Shown one piece after another: positions 27,575 through 36,440 of a stretch of 62,893 bases of DNA. The notes under the pieces were generated by a model. The model saw only the letters and a list, made by a program, of their open reading frames with translations, made no database searches and had not been told where the DNA came from. The translations under genes were made by a program, and so were the position numbers. Every line of letters starts with the position of its first letter. Positions within the stretch are counted from its first letter, which is position 1. The DNA is from Halomonas sp. SpR1 (GTDB taxonomy: Bacteria > Pseudomonadota > Gammaproteobacteria > Pseudomonadales > Halomonadaceae). The stretch is taken from the NCBI RefSeq assembly GCF_031010175.1, contig NZ_JAUAMB010000030.1, positions 1 through 62,893 of the forward strand, written 5' to 3'.

Positions 27575-28347
27575 TGAGTCTGGAATATACCTCTTCTGAA
27601 ATGATGTCGGTCACCGCTGCGCGGGCGCTGGAAAACGGCATGACCTGCTTTGTGGGCATTGGTTTGCCTTCAGAGGCTGCCAACCTGGCGCGCCTTACCC
27701 ACGCGCCAGACGTAGTGCTGATTTACGAGTCCGGCACCCTGCAAACCAAGCCCGATATTCTGCCGCTCTCCATCGGCGATGGCGAACTGTGCGAGTCGGC
27801 GCTGACCACCGTGGCGGTACCCGAAATGTTCCGCTACTGGCTGCAGGGCGGCAAAGTCGACGTAGGCTTTTTAGGCACCGCGCAAATCGACCGCTTTGCT
27901 AACTTGAATACCACCTTAATCGGCGATTACAAGGCACCCAAAGTGCGCCTGCCGGGCGGCGGCGGGGCGCCGGAAATTGCCACCAACGCCGGTGAGGTGT
28001 TTATCACCCTGAAGCACTCCAAGCGTGCCTTTGTAAAAGATGTCGACTTTGTCACCACCCTTGGCTTTGGCCGCGACGGTAAAGGGCGCAACAACGTGCC
28101 CAATATTGGCAAAGGCCCCACCCGGGTGATTACCGACCTGTGCGTGATGAAGCCTGACCCGGAGACCAAAGAGCTGGTGGTGGTTTCGCTACATCCTGGT
28201 GTAAGCCGCGAGGACGTGATTGAAGCCACCGGTTGGGAAATCCGCTTTGCCGAACAGCTTGAGAGCACCCCAGAGCCCAGCGAAAACGAGCTGATGATTT
28301 TGCGTGAGCTGAAAGCCCGCACCGAGCGGGCCCACGCGGACGCATAA
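27574..28347 (+). CDS. pcaJ: 3-oxoadipate CoA-transferase subunit B
   Basis: A 257-residue beta subunit of the CoA-transferase, carrying the catalytic glutamate in the segment LIYESGTLQ (Glu near residue 52) and the GGGGAPEIATNA oxyanion loop. Translationally coupled to pcaI. Like its partner it is of the long CatJ-like type. Confidence 0.9.
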   Translation: MSLEYTSSEMMSVTAARALENGMTCFVGIGLPSEAANLARLTHAPDVVLIYESGTLQTKPDILPLSIGDGELCESALTTVAVPEMFRYWLQGGKVDVGFLGTAQIDRFANLNTTLIGDYKAPKVRLPGGGGAPEIATNAGEVFITLKHSKRAFVKDVDFVTTLGFGRDGKGRNNVPNIGKGPTRVITDLCVMKPDPETKELVVVSLHPGVSREDVIEATGWEIRFAEQLESTPEPSENELMILRELKARTERAHADA

Positions 28348-28358
28348 AGGAGTTTGCT

Positions 28359-29561
28359 ATGAGTAACGTTTATTTATGTCATCCCCGCCGCACGGCGGTG
28401 GGCCGATTTGGCGGTACGCTTGCCAGCGTGCGCCCGGATGACTTCGCGGCGACCATCTTCAAAGCCGTATTAGCAGAAGCGCCGGAACTCGATCCTGCCG
28501 CCATCGAAGAAGTGTTTATGGGTTGCGCCAACCAGGCCGGTGAAGATAACCGCAATGTGGCACGGATGTCGTCGCTGCTGGCGGGCATTCCTACTTCGGT
28601 ACCCGGCACGACCATGAACCGCCTGTGTGGCTCGGGTATGGACGCAGTGGGCACGGCGTTTCGCGCCATTAAAGCCGGTGAGATGGAGCTGGCGCTGGCG
28701 GGTGGCGTGGAGTCCATGTCCCGGGCGCCCTACGTGATGGGCAAGGCCGATAGCGCCTTCGCTCGTACTCAAAAAATTGAAGACACCACTATCGGTTGGC
28801 GCTTGGTCAACCCGCTGATGAAGAAAGCTTATGGCATAGACTCCATGCCGGAAACGGCAGAAAACGTCGCCGAGCAGTTCAACATCTCCCGTGAAGATCA
28901 GGACGCCTTTGCGCTACGCTCCCAGCAGAAAGCCGCTGCTGCTCAAAAGGCCGGGCGTTTTGCCCAAGAGATTACCGCGATTGAGATCCCACGCCGTAAG
29001 CAGGAACCGCTGATCTTTGATCAGGATGAGCACCTGCGGGAGACCACTCTCGATAAGCTGGCAGGTTTACCTACTCCCTTCCGTGAAGGCGGCAGCGTGA
29101 CCGCCGGCAACGCCTCTGGCGTTAACGACGGCGCGGCGGCGATGCTGGTGGCCAGCGAAGCGGCGGTTAAGCAGCATGGCCTGACGCCTATGGCGAAGAT
29201 TATCGGCATGGCCACGGCGGGCGTTGAGCCGCGCATTATGGGCTATGGCCCGGTACCGGCCGTACAGAAACTGCTCAAGCGCACCGGTATCTCGATGGAC
29301 GATATCGATGTGTTTGAGTTTAACGAGGCGTTCGCCGCCCAGGCGCTGGCCTGCATGCGCGATCTTGGCCTTAAAGACGACGACCCACGGGTGAACCCCA
29401 ACGGCGGCGCGATTGCCCTGGGTCACCCGTTAGGCATGTCCGGTGCGCGCCTGTTAATGACCGCTGCCCATGAGTTGCAAAACAGCGGCAAACGTTATGC
29501 GCTGTGCACCATGTGTGTGGGCGTTGGGCAAGGCATCGCCACGCTGATTGAACGGGTTTAA
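28359..29561 (+). CDS. pcaF: 3-oxoadipyl-CoA thiolase
   Basis: A 400-residue thiolase splitting beta-ketoadipyl-CoA into succinyl-CoA and acetyl-CoA. The acyl-accepting Cys90 is in NRLCGSGMDAV, the catalytic His in GGAIALGHPLGMSGARL and the second Cys in LCTMCVGVGQG. GGAG precedes the start 11 bp after pcaJ. Length and motif spacing are normal for PcaF. Confidence 0.94.
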   Translation: MSNVYLCHPRRTAVGRFGGTLASVRPDDFAATIFKAVLAEAPELDPAAIEEVFMGCANQAGEDNRNVARMSSLLAGIPTSVPGTTMNRLCGSGMDAVGTAFRAIKAGEMELALAGGVESMSRAPYVMGKADSAFARTQKIEDTTIGWRLVNPLMKKAYGIDSMPETAENVAEQFNISREDQDAFALRSQQKAAAAQKAGRFAQEITAIEIPRRKQEPLIFDQDEHLRETTLDKLAGLPTPFREGGSVTAGNASGVNDGAAAMLVASEAAVKQHGLTPMAKIIGMATAGVEPRIMGYGPVPAVQKLLKRTGISMDDIDVFEFNEAFAAQALACMRDLGLKDDDPRVNPNGGAIALGHPLGMSGARLLMTAAHELQNSGKRYALCTMCVGVGQGIATLIERV

Positions 29562-29572
29562 CGGAGGTAATC

Positions 29573-30742
29573 ATGGCATTTCATACCATCAACGGTCGCA
29601 GCGTGGCGTATCGGCTGCTCGGTGCACAAGTAAACCCACTGGTCGTGCTGGCGCACCCTTTGGGCATGAGCCAAGCGGTATGGGATGACGTGATTCCTGC
29701 GCTGCTGCCCCGCTACCGGGTGCTGACCTGGGATCTCCCCGGCCACGGTGCCAGTCAGGCAGCCAGCGGTGAGCAAATCACCCCCGCCGACTTAGCTGCA
29801 GAGGCCCTCGCGCTGGTGGAGCTGGCGGGCGCTAAGCGCTTTCACTTTGCCGGGACTTCCATTGGTGGCGTTGTCGGCCAACAGCTGATTGCCGCGCATA
29901 GCGAACGCCTGCTCTCCGTTACGCTGACCAACACCGGCGCGGTCATCGGCAACCCGGATCTCTGGAATACCCGCGCGGGTCGAGTACGCCAGGAAGGCCT
30001 GGTGGCGATGTCCCAAGAGATCGTGCCGCGCTGGTTTGCCCCGGCGACATTTGAGGCAAGCCCCGCCCTGAAAGCGGGCTGGTGCACACAGATGGGCCGT
30101 GGTGACGATGAGTCCTACGCACAACTGTGTGAAATGCTTGGTCGCGATACTTTTACTGGCAAGCTATCAGGTAAGAACACGAGAGTGCAGCTGTTTGGCG
30201 GCAGCGAAGATATGGCCACACCGTCCGCCACGCTGGAAGCCCTGGCAGCGGAACTCGATGGCGCACCGCTAGAGGTATTTAACGGCGTTGGCCATGTGCC
30301 TTCAGTTGAAGCCCCGTCGCTATTTGCCGAGAAATTGCTCGCGGTTTTGGCGACTGATTTAGGTGACGTGGCCAACCAAGGCGTGGCCTACGCCACCGGC
30401 CTTGAGACCCGTAAGCAGGTATTGGGCGAAGAGCACGTGGCGCGCTCCACCGCCAACGCCAACAGCTTGGACACCCCCTTCCAACAGATGATTACCCGCC
30501 TGGCCTGGGGCGAGCTGTGGAGCAACGACGATCTAACTCGTCGCGAACGCAGCATGATCACCACCGGGATTCTCGCCGCGCTTGGCCGCGAAGAGCTAAC
30601 GCTGCATTTAAAAACCGCTAAACGGATTGGGCTGTCTGAGGCCGAACTGCGTCAGGTGCTGATGCATGTAGCGATTTACGGCGGCGTTCCGGCAGCCAAT
30701 CACGCCTTCGCCCTCGCTAAAGAGCTGGGCTGGGGCGAGTAG
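29573..30742 (+). CDS. pcaL: Fused 3-oxoadipate enol-lactonase / 4-carboxymuconolactone decarboxylase
   Basis: A 389-residue fusion. Residues 1-260 are an alpha/beta-hydrolase enol-lactonase (PcaD) with nucleophile Ser96 in GTSIGG and a late catalytic His in NGVGHVPS. Residues about 268-389 are a complete 4-carboxymuconolactone decarboxylase (PcaC), starting GLETRKQVLGEEHV and including RERSMITTGILAALGRE and HVAIYGGVPAANHAF. Such PcaL fusions are known from actinobacteria and some proteobacteria. The fusion does two consecutive steps, and no separate pcaC or pcaD is present in the window. Confidence 0.93.
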   Translation: MAFHTINGRSVAYRLLGAQVNPLVVLAHPLGMSQAVWDDVIPALLPRYRVLTWDLPGHGASQAASGEQITPADLAAEALALVELAGAKRFHFAGTSIGGVVGQQLIAAHSERLLSVTLTNTGAVIGNPDLWNTRAGRVRQEGLVAMSQEIVPRWFAPATFEASPALKAGWCTQMGRGDDESYAQLCEMLGRDTFTGKLSGKNTRVQLFGGSEDMATPSATLEALAAELDGAPLEVFNGVGHVPSVEAPSLFAEKLLAVLATDLGDVANQGVAYATGLETRKQVLGEEHVARSTANANSLDTPFQQMITRLAWGELWSNDDLTRRERSMITTGILAALGREELTLHLKTAKRIGLSEAELRQVLMHVAIYGGVPAANHAFALAKELGWGE

Positions 30743-30774
30743 CGAGTCAAAATAATCGATGAGAGGTAAGGGTG

Positions 30775-31506
30775 ATGACCCACGATAACAAACGCTTTGT
30801 GGCCCGTGACCGTAACTGGCATCCGCCCGCCTACGCGCCGGGCTATAAAACCTCGGTAGCGCGCTCGCCCCAGCAGGCGCTGGTGAGTATGCAGCAACCG
30901 ACCGTGTCTGAACTGACCGGCCCGGATTTTAGCCACCTGCGTATGGGCCCCCACGATAACGACCTGCTGATGAACTTTCGCCAGGATGCGAGCCAGGACG
31001 GGCTACCCCAAGGCGAGCGGATTATCATGTTTGGCCGGGTGGTCGATCAGTTCGGCAAGCCGATACCGCATACGCTGGTAGAAATGTGGCAGGCCAATGC
31101 AGGTGGCCGCTACCGGCATAAAAACGATAAGTACCTGGCGCCGCTGGATCCTAACTTCGGCGGTGTGGGCCGTTGTTTGACCGATGAACAGGGTATGTAC
31201 CGTTTTCGCACCATCAAGCCCGGCCCTTACCCGTGGCCCAACGATATGAACAGCTGGCGCCCGGCGCATATTCACGTCTCAGTCACCGGCCCTTCGATCT
31301 CTACCCGGCTGATCACCCAGATGTACTTTGAAGGCGACCCGCTGATTCCCCTCTGTCCTATCGTGCATACGCTGAAAGACCCTCTCGCCGTTGAGACGAT
31401 GATTGGGCGGCTCGATATGGCCCATAGCAAGCCGATGGACTGCTTGGCCTATCGGTTCGATGTTGTTGTGCGCGGCGAGTTGCAAACCTATTTTGAAAAT
31501 CAATAG
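30775..31506 (+). CDS. pcaH: Protocatechuate 3,4-dioxygenase beta subunit
   Basis: A 243-residue catalytic subunit of the Fe(III) intradiol dioxygenase opening protocatechuate. All four iron ligands are visible: Tyr in GGRYRHKND, Tyr in PGPYPW 39 residues later, and the two His of WRPAHIHVS. I chose the ATG at 30775 (GAGAGG 8 nt upstream) over a GTG one codon earlier. It is followed by pcaG. Confidence 0.95.
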   Translation: MTHDNKRFVARDRNWHPPAYAPGYKTSVARSPQQALVSMQQPTVSELTGPDFSHLRMGPHDNDLLMNFRQDASQDGLPQGERIIMFGRVVDQFGKPIPHTLVEMWQANAGGRYRHKNDKYLAPLDPNFGGVGRCLTDEQGMYRFRTIKPGPYPWPNDMNSWRPAHIHVSVTGPSISTRLITQMYFEGDPLIPLCPIVHTLKDPLAVETMIGRLDMAHSKPMDCLAYRFDVVVRGELQTYFENQ

Positions 31507-31536
31507 CCGAAAACCAATAAGGGCGGGGGATAACTC

Positions 31537-32169
31537 ATGAATCAGCCTAACAGCCAGCCGACCAGCGAATTGATGCTGCGTGAAACCGCCTCGCAAACCG
31601 CTGGCCCCTACGTACATATTGGCCTTGCCCTTGCGGCAGCGGGCAATCCGGTGCGGGACGAAGAGATCTGGAACCAGATGGCCAAGCCCGACGCCGAGGG
31701 CGAGCATATCGAAGTGGTGGGTACCGTTATCGATGGCAACGGCGACCTGGTGCGCGATGCTTTCGTTGAAGCGTGGCAAGCCGATGCTAATGGCGACTAC
31801 CAAGCCGATTACGATCTAAAAAAGCCGTTTAATAGCTTTGGCCGCACCGCTACCACCTTCGATCACGGCAGCGAGTGGTCATTAACTACCATCAAACCCG
31901 GCGCGGTGAAGCACCCCAGCGGCCAACTAATGGCCCCGCACATTAATCTGACGCTGTTTGCCCGGGGTGTGAACATCCACCTGCAAACGCGGCTCTATTT
32001 TGACGATGAAGCAGAAGCGAACGCCCAGTGCCCGGTCTTATCGCGCATCGAATCACCGGCGCGCCGCCAAACCCTGATAGCCAAGCGCGAAGAGATGGAT
32101 GGCAAGGTGCGTTATCGTTTGAATATCCGTTTGCAGGGCGAGGGCGAGACGGTTTTTTTTGATTTTTGA
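31537..32169 (+). CDS. pcaG: Protocatechuate 3,4-dioxygenase alpha subunit
   Basis: A 210-residue non-catalytic partner of PcaH with the same fold (ETASQTAGPYVHIGLA at the N-terminus, VDAFVEAWQADANGDY-like dioxygenase core, APHINLTLFARGVNIHLQTRLYF). Last gene of the pca operon; a strong palindromic terminator follows. Confidence 0.94.
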   Translation: MNQPNSQPTSELMLRETASQTAGPYVHIGLALAAAGNPVRDEEIWNQMAKPDAEGEHIEVVGTVIDGNGDLVRDAFVEAWQADANGDYQADYDLKKPFNSFGRTATTFDHGSEWSLTTIKPGAVKHPSGQLMAPHINLTLFARGVNIHLQTRLYFDDEAEANAQCPVLSRIESPARRQTLIAKREEMDGKVRYRLNIRLQGEGETVFFDF

Positions 32170-32198
32170 ATTTATGCATGCGGGCATTACTAAAAGAT

Positions 32199-32222
32199 AA
32201 GGGCAGCCAATTGGCTGCCCTT
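32199..32222. terminator. Palindromic terminator between pcaG and dctP
   Basis: A perfect 24-bp palindrome centred on CCAATTGG, arms AAGGGCAGCC. On the minus strand it is followed by a T-rich stretch (ATCTTTTAG), so it suits the vanAB-dctP transcript best and can act for both. Confidence 0.75.
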
Positions 32223-32254
32223 ACGCGATGGCTAGAATGATGATTAACCCTAAT

Positions 32255-33277
32255 CTAGGCCTGACAGCTTTGCTGTAAATCCATCGCAGCTTCGTAGATT
32301 TCATCGGCGGAGCCGCCAATATCATCCAAGTAATCATCAATGGTCTGCTGTAACACTGGGCCCCATTCAGGGTCTTCGAGGGCGTCTTCGATGACGACAA
32401 ACTCATGCCCCGCTTCAACGGCCTCTTCACGGCCTTGGCGTATCATATCGTCGTAAACCTCCGCCGCGCGCAGCGACCACTCTAAGCCGCTGTGGTCATC
32501 AATTACTTGCTGTAAATCGGCTGGCAGGCTGTCGTAACTGCGCTGACTCATGGTGGCGAACAGGGAAAGGTCATACAGGGGCACTTCGGTGTGGTACTGC
32601 GCCAGTTCGTTCAGCCGGAAAGTCTTCATGCCTTCCCAGTTGAAACTGAGGCCGTCGACGACGCCACGCTGCATGGAGGTAAACACATCCGGCGCCGGCA
32701 TGCCCACGGCTTGGGCGCCGAGTCGCTCGAACATATCACCCACCACTGGCGTAGGACGGCGCAGGCGAAGCCCCTCGAGATCAGTCGGTGTTTCAATAAG
32801 CTGATCTTTGGTGTGGATGTAACCTGGGCCGGTGGTAAACAAGAACAGCGGGTGTGTGTCGGCGTACTCCTGTTCAAAATGTCCCTGATCGTAAAGCGAC
32901 TGGAGAATGCAGGCCCCTTGACGGGCGCTTGCTGATATCCCCGGCAGCTCGACGACTTGTGTGAGCGGAAAGCGGCCAGCGGTATAGCCCTGGGCAGAAG
33001 CGCCTATGTCGGCGATGCCCATCACCGCGCTTTCGTAGGTTTGAGCCGATTTCGCCAGTGTTTGGCTGGGGAATACTTCTACTGTCAGCTCCCCATTTGA
33101 TGCTTCTTCGACGCTTTCAGCCCAGGCTTGAAACAGTTCACGGTCTATCATGGAACCACCGGGCCAGACGTGCGCCACGCGAAGTGTGGTACTGGCTTCC
33201 ACGGCGGGGGCCACGAATGAAACGGCGAACACGCCAAACAGGGTTGCCTTGGCTAGGTGGGTGGGTAGTTTTTTCAT
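32255..33277 (-). CDS. dctP: Orphan TRAP solute-binding protein DctP (vanAB operon)
   Basis: A 340-residue exported DctP protein. The signal peptide runs from MKKLPTHLAKATLFGVFAV to about VEAS, then TTLRVAHVWPGGSMID. It has no dctQ or dctM nearby and follows vanB by 95 bp, so I infer a vanillate-binding protein that borrows a permease. It is a close paralogue of the DctP at 51785 and 54753: shared blocks are YTAGRFPL, QGACILQ, FTTGPG and QRGV-GLSF-WE, plus a conserved Cys pair (QGAC and the C-terminal SCQA). The start at 33277 follows CAGGATAACG. Confidence 0.88.
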   Translation of the reverse strand: MKKLPTHLAKATLFGVFAVSFVAPAVEASTTLRVAHVWPGGSMIDRELFQAWAESVEEASNGELTVEVFPSQTLAKSAQTYESAVMGIADIGASAQGYTAGRFPLTQVVELPGISASARQGACILQSLYDQGHFEQEYADTHPLFLFTTGPGYIHTKDQLIETPTDLEGLRLRRPTPVVGDMFERLGAQAVGMPAPDVFTSMQRGVVDGLSFNWEGMKTFRLNELAQYHTEVPLYDLSLFATMSQRSYDSLPADLQQVIDDHSGLEWSLRAAEVYDDMIRQGREEAVEAGHEFVVIEDALEDPEWGPVLQQTIDDYLDDIGGSADEIYEAAMDLQQSCQA

Positions 33278-33321
33278 TGTCGTTATCCTGATTGCTAGTC
33301 GATGGGGCACGTTTTTATGAT

Positions 33322-33369
33322 TGTTTTTGAAACTGTTTTTGAAGCTGTTTTTGAAACGGTGTTTGAGAC
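33322..33369. repeat. Four tandem 12-bp repeats between vanB and dctP
   Basis: Units TGTTTTTGAAAC, TGTTTTTGAAGC, TGTTTTTGAAAC and a degenerate GGTGTTTGAGAC follow one another directly past the vanB stop codon. They probably arose by slippage. Confidence 0.8.
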
Positions 33370-33372
33370 GGT

Positions 33373-34341
33373 TTAAAGATCCAATACCAGGGTTTTGCTC
33401 TTGGCTCTGGAGCAGCAGGGCGTGAATTGATCGTTGGCCGCGTGCTCGTCGTCATCCAGGTATAAATCCCGGTGGTCGGGTTCGCCTTCGAGCACTCGGG
33501 TGAGGCAGGTGCCGCATACTCCCTGCTCGCAGGAGACCATGATGTCGATGCCATTTTCAGCCAGCACTTGGTAGACGGTTTTGTCGGCGGGCACGGTAAA
33601 GGCCGCGCCGCTGCTGGCGATGCGTACTTCGAAACTGCCATCGTCTTCGGTGACTGTATCAGCGCCTGCAAAGTACTCCGTGTGCAGTTGGTCGGCTGGC
33701 CAGCCGCACTGTTTACCTGTTGATAGGACGGCGTTAATAAACCCGCTAGGGCCGCAGACGTAGACCTGGGCATCAGCCTCCGGCTCACTCAGCAGCTTTT
33801 CCAGGTCTAGGGTTGAAGACGCGGTGTCATCGTCCAGGTAGAAGTATGTTCTATCGGCGAAGCTTGACGTTTTGATACGCTCACGGAAGGCCATGCGTTC
33901 AGCGGAGCGGGCGCAGTAGTGCAGTTCAAAATCTGCATCGGTGCGCGCTAAACGCTCTGCCATACACAGCAATGGCGTGATGCCGATCCCGCCCGCCAGC
34001 AGATAAGTTCGTTTAGCTGGCTTAAGCGGGAAGTGATTTTTAGGGGCGCTGATGAGTAGCAGGCTGCCCACTTTAATCTCATCGTGCATGGCGATGGAGC
34101 CTCCTCTGGAGGCTTCATCTCGCAATACGCCGATCAAGTAGCGATCCCGCTCCTCAGAGTGATTGCACAGCGAGTATTGCCGGATCACCCCCTCTTTCAC
34201 CTGCACGTCAATATGGGCGCCTGCGCTGAAGGGGGGGAGCGGTCGGCCGTGCGGGTCGGCAAGCTCGAAGGTGGCAATGCCTAGCGCCTCCTCATGGCGA
34301 GCCTTTACCTCAACAATAAGCGATAGAGAGGGGTGGCTCAT
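33373..34341 (-). CDS. vanB: Vanillate O-demethylase reductase subunit
   Basis: A 322-residue class IA Rieske-oxygenase reductase passing electrons from NADH to VanA. It has an N-terminal FMN/FAD barrel (about 1-105, with RQYSLCNHSEERDRY), a central NAD domain (LLAGGIGITPLLCMA) and a C-terminal plant-type [2Fe-2S] domain with CEQGVCGTC and a last Cys in TPCCSRA. It overlaps vanA by 4 bp. Confidence 0.94.
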   Translation of the reverse strand: MSHPSLSLIVEVKARHEEALGIATFELADPHGRPLPPFSAGAHIDVQVKEGVIRQYSLCNHSEERDRYLIGVLRDEASRGGSIAMHDEIKVGSLLLISAPKNHFPLKPAKRTYLLAGGIGITPLLCMAERLARTDADFELHYCARSAERMAFRERIKTSSFADRTYFYLDDDTASSTLDLEKLLSEPEADAQVYVCGPSGFINAVLSTGKQCGWPADQLHTEYFAGADTVTEDDGSFEVRIASSGAAFTVPADKTVYQVLAENGIDIMVSCEQGVCGTCLTRVLEGEPDHRDLYLDDDEHAANDQFTPCCSRAKSKTLVLDL

Positions 34342-35405
34342 GCCGTTGCCTCCTGGGGTTGCTCAGCCTGCTCCTCTTTTAAGATTCGATCAATAATGCG
34401 GCGCGCCTGTACGCCCCCGCCGTCAATATTGAGTTTCAGCAGTTGGCGCTCGGGGTAGCGCAGCAGGTTGCGTTGTTGGGCTTCGAGCATCTCAAGATCT
34501 TCTTCGAAGATCTTGCCCTGGCCCTCGCGAATCTTGTCGGTGAGTTCTTGGTCTTCCGGCTTGAAGTTGCGGGCCATGCCCCAGAAGTACCAGATAGAGG
34601 TATCGCTCTCAGGAGTGATAAAGTCGACCACGATACTGGACGCTCTCACATCCGCCGGTGCTTTAGCGCCGCCATTGCCCGCGTGGGCCACGCCGACTTC
34701 GATTAATACGTGGCTGGGAGGCGTAAAGCGGCAAATTTGCCAGCGGTCTACGGGGACGTCATCAGCAAGTCCGTTGCCACGCAGAGCGGCCTGCCAGAAA
34801 GGCGGCGCGGGGATATTCTCCATCTCGCGGCTGGTGATCACTTCGCTGCCGTTAACCGTCGTTTCTGGGGCGGCTTCCTCTATCTCCGGCTGGCCGATGC
34901 TGGAAGCGTGCACATAGGTCTCATGGGTAAGATCCATAAGATTGTCGATCATCAGGCGATATTCACACTGAATATGGTAGAGGCCGCCGCCATACGCCCA
35001 GTCGGGGTTGTTGGCCCAGTGCAGCTCGGGGATCAGTGCGGCGTCGGCCTTATCCGGATCCCCCGGCCAGATCCAGATGAAGCCGTGGCGCTCTTCAACG
35101 GGGTAGGCGCGATTGCTTGGAAAGCCTCGAACCCGCTGGCGGGGCATGCTGTCGCATTTGCCGCTGCAGTTCATTTCAAGGCCGTGGTAGCCGCACACCA
35201 GCTTGCCATCACGCACGAAGCCCAAGGAGAGCGGCGCGCCACGGTGGGGGCAAAAGTCCTCTACGGCGGCCACGCGATTCTCGTCACCGCGGAAGAAAAC
35301 TAGTTGTCTATTGCAAATAGTACGACCAAGCGGTTTCTCTGTGAGCTCTTCTGGAGTGCAGGCAACGTACCAGGTATTTAAAGGAAAGGGGGCTTGTTGA
35401 GTCAC
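34338..35405 (-). CDS. vanA: Vanillate O-demethylase oxygenase subunit
   Basis: A 355-residue Rieske non-haem iron oxygenase that demethylates vanillate to protocatechuate and formaldehyde. The Rieske ligands are Cys52, His54, Cys71 and His74 (CPHRGAPL...CGYHGL); the mononuclear iron site is in DLTHETYVHAS. The true start is the GTG at 35405, preceded by AAAGGAG with 7-nt spacing; an in-frame extension upstream would run through the promoter into vanR and is not credible. Regulated by the divergent vanR through the palindrome at 35443. Confidence 0.95.
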   Translation of the reverse strand: MTQQAPFPLNTWYVACTPEELTEKPLGRTICNRQLVFFRGDENRVAAVEDFCPHRGAPLSLGFVRDGKLVCGYHGLEMNCSGKCDSMPRQRVRGFPSNRAYPVEERHGFIWIWPGDPDKADAALIPELHWANNPDWAYGGGLYHIQCEYRLMIDNLMDLTHETYVHASSIGQPEIEEAAPETTVNGSEVITSREMENIPAPPFWQAALRGNGLADDVPVDRWQICRFTPPSHVLIEVGVAHAGNGGAKAPADVRASSIVVDFITPESDTSIWYFWGMARNFKPEDQELTDKIREGQGKIFEEDLEMLEAQQRNLLRYPERQLLKLNIDGGGVQARRIIDRILKEEQAEQPQEATA

Positions 35406-35442
35406 GGTTAACTCCTTTTGATTTAGTGTTGTAATTATGGTT

Positions 35443-35454
35443 ATTGGATCCAAA
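35443..35454. promoter_or_regulatory. VanR operator
   Basis: ATTGGATCCAAA contains the perfect palindrome TTGGATCCAA and matches 11 of 12 bases of the known VanR operator ATTGGATCCAAT of Caulobacter. It lies between vanA (38 bp away) and vanR. Confidence 0.75.
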
Positions 35455-35546
35455 GTAAAGGCTAGGAAGGTTTTTGCAGTCAACCTATACTTTCGTAGAG
35501 TCCGCGAGTGAATGGCTAAACAGTGTTGATATGAGAGAAAAATTAA

Positions 35547-36224
35547 ATGAGTAACAACGATAAAAGTGTCGTCAGCCGACTGCGTAAATTGATCAGTGAG
35601 GGGGCGTATGCTCCTGGCGAGCGCCTTGGTGAAGTGGCGGTTGCGGAGCAACTTGGTGTTTCGAGAACGCCGGTAAGGCTGGCTTTTCGCACATTGGAGC
35701 AAGAGGGGTTGCTGCAGCAGGCGGGCAAACGCGGGTTTATGGTGCGCGAGTTTACCCAAGCAGATGTGCACTGTGCCGTTGAAGTTCGCGGGGTGCTGGA
35801 GGGCCTGGCCGCTCGGCATTTGGCTGAGCAGGGGCTGCCGCCTGACGTCGATAAAGAGTTGAGTTTTTGGATCCAAAAAGGAAAAAAGCTAATCGCCAAA
35901 GGATACCTTGTAGAATCCGATATCAATCAATGGAGTGAGCTTAATGCTCATTTCCACGGCATTATCATTCACTCTATCGGTAGCGGTGTCGTGGCAGATG
36001 CCATTGCACGAAATAATCACTTACCTTTCGCTGCGGCCGACTCGATCATCATTGATAGCGATGACCTGGAGCGAGAGTTTAAAAAGTTGCAGTTAGCACA
36101 GTTTCATCATGAGCTTATATTTCAGTCACTTAAGCGGGGAGAGGGGGCTAGGGCAGAAATGCTAATGCGCGAGCATGCGCTGATCGGGCTGCGTTACCCT
36201 GAGCTACTGGCCGATTCTGAATAA
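35547..36224 (+). CDS. vanR: GntR-family (FCD) repressor VanR
   Basis: A 225-residue regulator with a GntR winged HTH (about 5-70: LRKLISEGAYAPGERLGEVAVAEQLGVSRTPVRLAFRTLE) and a C-terminal FCD ligand domain with AHFHGIIIHS metal/ligand residues. Divergent from vanAB with the operator between them, as in other vanillate systems, where vanillate relieves repression. A second, 16-bp VanR-like palindrome lies inside this gene (35874-35889). Confidence 0.9.
   Translation: MSNNDKSVVSRLRKLISEGAYAPGERLGEVAVAEQLGVSRTPVRLAFRTLEQEGLLQQAGKRGFMVREFTQADVHCAVEVRGVLEGLAARHLAEQGLPPDVDKELSFWIQKGKKLIAKGYLVESDINQWSELNAHFHGIIIHSIGSGVVADAIARNNHLPFAAADSIIIDSDDLEREFKKLQLAQFHHELIFQSLKRGEGARAEMLMREHALIGLRYPELLADSE
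35874..35889. promoter_or_regulatory. Intragenic VanR-like palindrome
   Basis: TTTTTGGATCCAAAAA is a perfect 16-bp palindrome within vanR coding sequence, with the same TTGGATCCAA core as the promoter operator. It could be a roadblock or looping site, or chance. Confidence 0.4.
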
Positions 36225-36366
36225 AAAGGCGACTTATTTAGTTACAATGTATAATTAAACAAAAGTATTAATAATACAAAATTATTAATATTCAATATCT
36301 TATGTAAATTTAAAGATGCATAGCCTCTATTTTAATTGACAGATGGAGGTTTTTTTCGCAGCTTTG

Positions 36367-36400
36367 GTACGTAATGCGGATCAGAGTTCGCATTGAGAAC
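36367..36400 (+). promoter_or_regulatory. PcaR-type operator (porin)
   Basis: GTTCGCATTGAGAAC at 36386-36400 (one mismatch in the palindrome) with GTACG at 36367, exactly 19 bp upstream. It ends 40 bp before the porin start. Confidence 0.65.
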
Positions 36401-36440
36401 AATTACAACTAACCATCACGACCAAAAGCAGAGACAGACA

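Noticed and set aside
33322..33369. Tandem repeats as a CRISPR array
   Set aside because: Repeats are 12 bp and directly adjacent, with no spacers; no cas genes.
35406..35876. N-terminal extension of vanA across the promoter and into vanR
   Set aside because: It would overlap the VanR operator and the divergent gene; a GTG with a strong ribosome site at 35405 gives the normal VanA length.
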